Source: Rothia mucilaginosa ATCC 25296 (GTDB lineage: Bacteria; Actinomycetota; Actinomycetes; Actinomycetales; Micrococcaceae). From it: 64,000 nt of DNA. The notes under the pieces are model-generated. The model was not told the origin of the DNA and made no database searches. It worked only from the letters and a program-made list of their open reading frames with translations. Every line of letters starts with the position of its first letter. Position 1 is the first letter of the stretch. The position numbers and the translations under genes are program-made. Positions 60,148-64,000 of the stretch are shown here, piece after piece. The stretch lies in NCBI RefSeq assembly GCF_000175615.1, contig NZ_ACVO01000025.1:10-64009 (forward strand), read 5' to 3'.

Positions 60148-61551
60148 GTGTCTGAAGCAGCACGCCCCCTGCGCGTCGCCGTTATTGGTGCAGGTCCCGC
60201 CGGTATTTACACCGCCGACATCCTCACCAAGTCTGAAGAGGTCCGCACCGGCGCCGTCGAGGTCGCCATCGACATCTTCGACCGCTACCCCGCCCCCTTC
60301 GGCCTGATCCGCTACGGTGTGGCACCGGATCACCCCCGTATCAAGGGCATCATCACCGCGCTGCACAAGGTCCTGGACCGCGGCGACATCCGTTTCTTCG
60401 GCAACGTCGAATACGGCAAGGACCTGACCCTCGCCGACCTGCGCGAACACTACGACGCCATCATCTTCGCAACCGGCGCGATTTTTGATGCACCCCTGAA
60501 CATTAAGGGCATCGACCTGGACGGCTCCTACGGCGCAGCAGACTTCGTCTCCTGGTACGACGGCCACCCCGACTACCCCCGCACCTGGCCGCTCGAAGCT
60601 GAGCAGGTTGCAGTGCTCGGTAACGGCAACGTCGCCCTGGACGTCTCCCGCATCCTCTCCAAGCACGCTGACGACCTGCTCGTCACCGAAATCCCCGACA
60701 ATGTCTACCAGGGCCTGAAGGCTTCCCCCGTGACCGACGTACACGTCTTCGGTCGCCGCGGCCCCGCACAGATGAAGTTCACCCCGCTCGAGCTGCGCGA
60801 ACTCGCACACTCCCGCGACGTGGACATCGTCCTGTACGAAGAGGACTTCCAGTTCGACGCTGCTTCCGAAGAAGCAATGGAGAAGAACGCGCAGACCAAG
60901 GTCATGATGAAGACCCTGCGTGGCTGGCTGGAAGACCAGAAGACCAACGAGCAGACCGCATCCCGCCGCCTGCACCTGCACTTCCTGCAGTCCCCGCACG
61001 AGATCCTCGGCGAAGACGGTAAGGTCGTGGGCCTGCGCATGGAACGCAACAAGCTCGACGGCAACGGCGGCATCATCGGCACCGGCGAGTACGTGGACTA
61101 CCCCGTACAGGCTGTCTACCGCGCAATCGGCTACTTCGGTTCCGAACTGCCCGAAATCGGTTACGACGACAAGCGCGGCGTCATCACCAACGTTGAGGGT
61201 CGCGTCGTGGACGAGAACGGCGAGGTCGTTCCCGGCCTGTACGCATCCGGTTGGATTAAGCGCGGCCCCGTCGGCCTGATCGGCTCCACCAAGTCTGACG
61301 CACTCGAAACCATCACCCACCTGCTCGAGGACCGCGAGAACCTCTACACCGCACCCGAGCCGGAGGCAGAGGCGTTCAGCGCATACCTGGACTCCAAGGG
61401 CATCAAGTACACCACCTGGGAAGGCTGGCACCGCCTGGACGACCACGAGAAGGCACTGGGCGCCGCATCCAAGGATGCAGCCGGTGAGCCTCGCGCCCGC
61501 GTGAAGGTTGTGGACCGCGACGAGATGATCAACATCTCCCGCGGCGAGTAA
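60148..61551 (+). CDS. fprA: Ferredoxin/flavodoxin-NADP+ reductase, FprA type
   Basis: An FAD enzyme of the adrenodoxin-reductase family that passes electrons between NADPH and ferredoxin. From the GTG at 60148 (GAAAGGAAG upstream) it has 467 residues, close to mycobacterial FprA. The FAD-binding motif VIGAGPAGIYTA starts near residue 12. It is followed by RYPAPFGLIRYGVAPDHP, the NADP-binding AVLGNGNVALDVSRIL, HVFGRRGPAQMKFTPLELREL and the C-terminal YASGWIKRGPVGLIGSTKSDA. The longer frame to 60076 lacks support. Confidence 0.94.
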   Translation: MSEAARPLRVAVIGAGPAGIYTADILTKSEEVRTGAVEVAIDIFDRYPAPFGLIRYGVAPDHPRIKGIITALHKVLDRGDIRFFGNVEYGKDLTLADLREHYDAIIFATGAIFDAPLNIKGIDLDGSYGAADFVSWYDGHPDYPRTWPLEAEQVAVLGNGNVALDVSRILSKHADDLLVTEIPDNVYQGLKASPVTDVHVFGRRGPAQMKFTPLELRELAHSRDVDIVLYEEDFQFDAASEEAMEKNAQTKVMMKTLRGWLEDQKTNEQTASRRLHLHFLQSPHEILGEDGKVVGLRMERNKLDGNGGIIGTGEYVDYPVQAVYRAIGYFGSELPEIGYDDKRGVITNVEGRVVDENGEVVPGLYASGWIKRGPVGLIGSTKSDALETITHLLEDRENLYTAPEPEAEAFSAYLDSKGIKYTTWEGWHRLDDHEKALGAASKDAAGEPRARVKVVDRDEMINISRGE

Positions 61552-61579
61552 TCCTTACGTTGAGTACGTAGAGCATAGA

Positions 61580-61620
61580 AATCGACCCCGTACCGTGAAC
61601 CGGTGCGGGGTCGATTTTTG
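61580..61620 (+). terminator. Terminator of fprA
   Basis: AATCGACCCCG-TACCG pairs with CGGTG-CGGGGTCGATT over a short loop and is followed by a T run. Confidence 0.9.
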
Positions 61621-61695
61621 TCTATATATAAGGAAGCGGGGGAGTAGGGGGCTCTCGGAAAGTGCTCGCCTGGAAGAGTTATCGAAAGAGCGGTT

Positions 61696-61737
61696 AAAGA
61701 AACCCACCCCGCACCATGAGGTCATGCGGGGTGGGTT
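61696..61737 (-). terminator. Terminator for the minus-strand gene ending at 61903
   Basis: ACCCACCCCGCA and TGCGGGGTGGGT are perfect 12-base arms over a 10-nt loop. The minus-strand tail is TTCTTTAACC. The distance of about 165 nt from the stop is long. Confidence 0.6.
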
Positions 61738-61902
61738 GGGTAGGTGCCGAAGACACTCGAGGACATACCCTCCGGCTACCCGGACGCGCAACGAGCCCAT
61801 GCAGTGACTCCACGTGCGGCGCATCCCTTAACGGGGTCTAGAAAGCTAAAGAAACACCAAGATTAGCTCTCTAAACAAGCGCATAGCCGTACGGTGTGTA
61901 GA

Positions 61903-62484
61903 CTATGCACACTTTTTGAGGACGTCTTCAATGCCCAAAATGGCCTTGAGTACGGTTTCAGTTTCAGTACCCAGCTTCTTGCGAGCTTCACCAGAAATGA
62001 CGGCCTTCACGATGTTCTTGAAGGTCTTCCACTGCTTGAAGGCGTTAACGAGTGCCTTAATAAGCTTGTAAATGGCGATGCCCAGCTGAATGACAAACTT
62101 TGCAATACTGACAACGCAGGCAATAACACCAACGGGGGAGAGCGCTGCGTGGGCGCGTCCATCAGACTTACGAACAGCGGCCTTAGCGCTTGCAATCTGA
62201 CGGCCTGCGTCAGTGCCCTGGACGGTGGTCAGGTTGCCCAGTGCGCTCTCAATGCCGCTATTAACGCGGTTGGAGGATCCAGGCTTCGCATACTTCAAAC
62301 GGGCAGGTACCTGCTCTAGGCGGCGCAGAATCAGCTTGAGCTGCTGGTCGGCAGTCATTGCCTTCTGCGGGTGCGCCATCTGCTGTGCCTGCGCTGCAGG
62401 TGCAGCTACACAACCGAGAGCGATGGTTGCGGTGCCTACGCCGAGTGCACGGAATGCCGTGCGGCGATTCATCGTTGCGGACAC
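61903..62484 (-). CDS. Small secreted protein with amphipathic segment
   Basis: I do not recognise the family. From the GTG at 62484, placed 5 nt after AAAGGGGG, it has 193 residues; an ATG at 62472 is the alternative. A signal with paired Arg (MNRRTAFRALGVGTATIALG) ends near residue 34 (PAAQA). The mature protein has a basic helical part (about 45-110), then a long hydrophobic stretch (SPVGVIACVVSIAKFVIQLG) running into Lys-rich helices (IYKLIKALVNAFKQWKTFKNIV). There are two mature-part Cys residues (about 121 and 192). A membrane-active role is possible but unproven. Confidence 0.7.
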   Translation of the reverse strand: MSATMNRRTAFRALGVGTATIALGCVAAPAAQAQQMAHPQKAMTADQQLKLILRRLEQVPARLKYAKPGSSNRVNSGIESALGNLTTVQGTDAGRQIASAKAAVRKSDGRAHAALSPVGVIACVVSIAKFVIQLGIAIYKLIKALVNAFKQWKTFKNIVKAVISGEARKKLGTETETVLKAILGIEDVLKKCA

Positions 62485-63422
62485 TGGATCCCCCTTTGGA
62501 TCTCTATGCGGTTTATCGGTGCTGTAATGTGCGGTGACTTTACGTCTGGGGCTCCGGAAGTGGCCCCGTGCAAGGTCCGGAAGTGACCTCACGCCCTCTA
62601 TAGTACGGTGCTCAAAGAGGGGGCTTCAAGCTATTTCAGGGGGTATTTTCAGCTGGCTTTCATCTCTCCTTGTCAATCGCTAGAGGTTTATCAAATCTTT
62701 ATATTTCTGCGTCGTCATAATTGCGTAGATATCTGCACTGAGAGAAAAATAAGCGTCTGACAAGCCGGTTTATTGTATTCCCAAGAGTGAATATTTGCAT
62801 CTACGTGCATTCTGGCCTGTAGTTGCTTTGCGTGGCACATTTTTGAGGGCTCCGGGGAGGCTGGGGTGAACCCTCTAGAGAGGTGTTGCTGTGCACTCTC
62901 TTGCAGATATTTGCACCCAGGGTAGCGTCTTGCCTGCATGTCCTATATATGCGCGTAGAAAGTTGTCGAAAATTTTTTGGAGATATTGTGGAGTTTTTTG
63001 GCCGCTGCGATGCGCATAAGAGGGGTGTATAAGAGATGTGAAGGTGGGTTTTCGGAATTCTTGCGGGACTGGTGCCGGCATCTTCGGAACAAAATTTTGG
63101 AAGATTCTGAAGAAAATCTGTAGAAATCAGAGCGGGAAATAGGGCTTCTTTGAGGCCTCTGTAGGCGCCCAAAAGTCGCTAGAATCCCTCTAAAAGCCCC
63201 TGATATGGGGTGTTGTGAAGAAATTTTAAAATTTTTTGAAGTTTTTCTGAATCCTCATTGACAAGCTTAAACACATATGTGCCAGGCTATAAATGGTCGA
63301 AAATGGGGGTCAAAATCGGGCAAAATCGAACAAAACGGTTTGCACGCCTCCGCAAACCTGTCATAGACTAGTGGAGGTTCGAACGACGGGATGAAGAAAA
63401 CGGAACCTGTTCGATCGACTAG
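62485..63422. other. Long gene-free region before the tRNAs
   Basis: About 940 bp without a supportable gene; the frames present are short and unlike coding sequence. Composition is more AT-rich than the rest of the core genome, with several runs of A and T around 62990-63240. The promoter of the small secreted protein is presumably at the left end and that of the tRNAs at the right end. The middle is unexplained. Confidence 0.5.
63340..63369 (+). promoter_or_regulatory. Putative promoter of the tRNA cluster
   Basis: TTGCAC (63340-63345) and TAGACT (63364-63369) are separated by 18 bp, about 55 bp before the first tRNA. The match to the vegetative consensus is fair. Confidence 0.45.
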
Positions 63423-63495
63423 GCCCCCATCGTCTAGCGGCCTAGGACGCCGCCCTTTCACGGCGGTAGCACGGGTTCAAATCCCGTTGGGGGTA
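63423..63495 (+). tRNA. tRNA-Glu (TTC)
   Basis: A complete 73-nt cloverleaf. The acceptor arm is GCCCCCA/TGGGGGT, the anticodon loop CTTTCAC between CCGCC and GGCGG, and the T-loop GGTTCAAATCC. No CCA is encoded. Confidence 0.96.
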
Positions 63496-63563
63496 CTTGC
63501 AAATCTCTCGATTTGCAAAGCCAAGTTAGATGATATAGAGTTTACTTCTGTTGATTCCAACAA

Positions 63564-63637
63564 GGCCCCGTAGCGCAGTTGGTTAGCGCGCCGCCCTGTC
63601 ACGGCGGAGGTCGCGGGTTCAAGTCCCGTCGGGGTCG
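63564..63637 (+). tRNA. tRNA-Asp (GTC)
   Basis: A complete 74-nt cloverleaf. The acceptor arm is GGCCCCG/CGGGGTC, the anticodon loop CTGTCAC between CCGCC and GGCGG, and the T-arm GCGGGTTCAAGTCCCGT. No CCA is encoded. Confidence 0.96.
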
Positions 63638-63710
63638 CTCTGGCCGCGTAAGTTCAGATGATTATTCATCCGAAGACGCGGTCATTGCGTATCTAAAAGT
63701 AAATACGCAA

Positions 63711-63783
63711 GGCTCTGTAGCTCAGTTGGTAGAGCGTACGACTGAAAATCGTAAGGTCACCGGATCGACGCCGGTCGGAGCCA
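63711..63783 (+). tRNA. tRNA-Phe (GAA)
   Basis: A complete 73-nt cloverleaf. The acceptor arm is GGCTCTG/CGGAGCC, the anticodon loop CTGAAAA between TACGA and TCGTA, and the T-loop GGATCGACGCC. The D-arm is GCTCAGTTGGTAGAGC. No CCA is encoded. Confidence 0.96.
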
Positions 63784-63789
63784 CGAAAT

Positions 63790-63828
63790 CCGCCTCCAGG
63801 CTTCTACAGTGGGGCGGGTTTTGTTTTT
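63790..63828 (+). terminator. Terminator of the tRNA cluster
   Basis: CCGCCTC pairs with GGGGCGG (one G-U pair) and is followed by GTTTTGTTTTT. Confidence 0.8.
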
Positions 63829-63866
63829 AAAAAACTTTGCGGTTGCAGATACTGCAAAGCCGTCGA

Positions 63867-63912
63867 AAAGGCGGCATCTTGGGAATAAAACCCTCAGATG
63901 CCGCCTTTTTGT
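63867..63912. terminator. Strong bidirectional terminator
   Basis: AAAAGGCGGCATCT pairs perfectly with AGATGCCGCCTTTT, with A's on the left and T's on the right. It may end a gene lying to the right of the window or back up the tRNA terminator. Confidence 0.8.
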
Positions 63913-64000
63913 ATATAGATTGTATACAGAGGCACCTGCCCTATAGCCACTGCAGAAAGCACCAACGCACCCATGACTGCCCAAAATTCAGCCGCCCAAA

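Overview
The window reads as chromosome of a high-GC Gram-positive actinobacterium, most likely Rothia (R. mucilaginosa or a close relative, Micrococcaceae). The reasons are codon use strongly biased to G/C, Tat-type and lipobox export signals, DtxR-type iron boxes, a SAM-IV-like riboswitch (an actinobacterial class), and three giant subtilases with C-terminal SLH repeats of the kind carried by oral Rothia. The genus call is inference. No phage, IS element, rRNA or CRISPR array was seen. Three tRNAs lie at the right edge.

Layout. 1-1.9 kb: nadE, then an AT-rich islet bounded by a copy of the nadE 5' end. 1.9-14.6 kb: three tandem cell-wall subtilases on the minus strand, each with its own terminator; the first has a 14-bp tandem repeat in its leader. 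14.9-18.9 kb: four consecutive paralogous membrane proteins of no family I recognise. 19-24.4 kb: DUF4870 protein, purA, a CorA-type transporter, an unknown protein, and the first of two tandem DUF1963 proteins. 25.4-27.2 kb: an AT-rich, palindrome-fronted gene for an ApeA-like HEPN protein, a candidate anti-phage gene. 27.4-32.1 kb: metY with a CoA-binding partner, then an amino-acid (possibly cystine) ABC transporter. 32.2-39.1 kb: TRIC-type channel, MFS remnant, two GNATs, ahpD/ahpC, acylphosphatase and a 14-TM MFS exporter. 39.4-42.9 kb: two secreted metzincin-like metalloproteases flanking a Tat-exported protein.

43.0-50.3 kb is a sulfur-metabolism block. It holds acetyl-CoA synthetase, a sulfonate-type ABC transporter (ssuB-ssuA-ssuC order) and a DszA/SnaA-type flavin monooxygenase. 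Three SAM-sensing riboswitches appear to control it: two nearly identical SAM-I-type aptamers on the minus strand (before acs and before ssuB) and one SAM-IV-like aptamer on the plus strand before the monooxygenase. ssuB carries one in-frame TAA between its Walker A and signature motifs. An acs gene behind a SAM riboswitch is unusual and would tie acetyl-CoA supply to methionine synthesis; metY lies in the same window.

50.4-64 kb: a YchJ-like protein, a nucleotidyltransferase/HTH toxin-antitoxin pair bounded by two copies of one palindrome, two tandem NCS2 purine permeases, a bacteriocin-export-type membrane protein/ATPase cassette, a DtxR-box-fronted DUF2218 gene, an FprA-type ferredoxin-NADP reductase, a small secreted protein with a long amphipathic stretch, and tRNA-Glu, tRNA-Asp and tRNA-Phe.

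Best candidates for something undescribed: the SAM-riboswitch acs arrangement, the HEPN gene with its palindrome cluster, and the four-member membrane-protein family.
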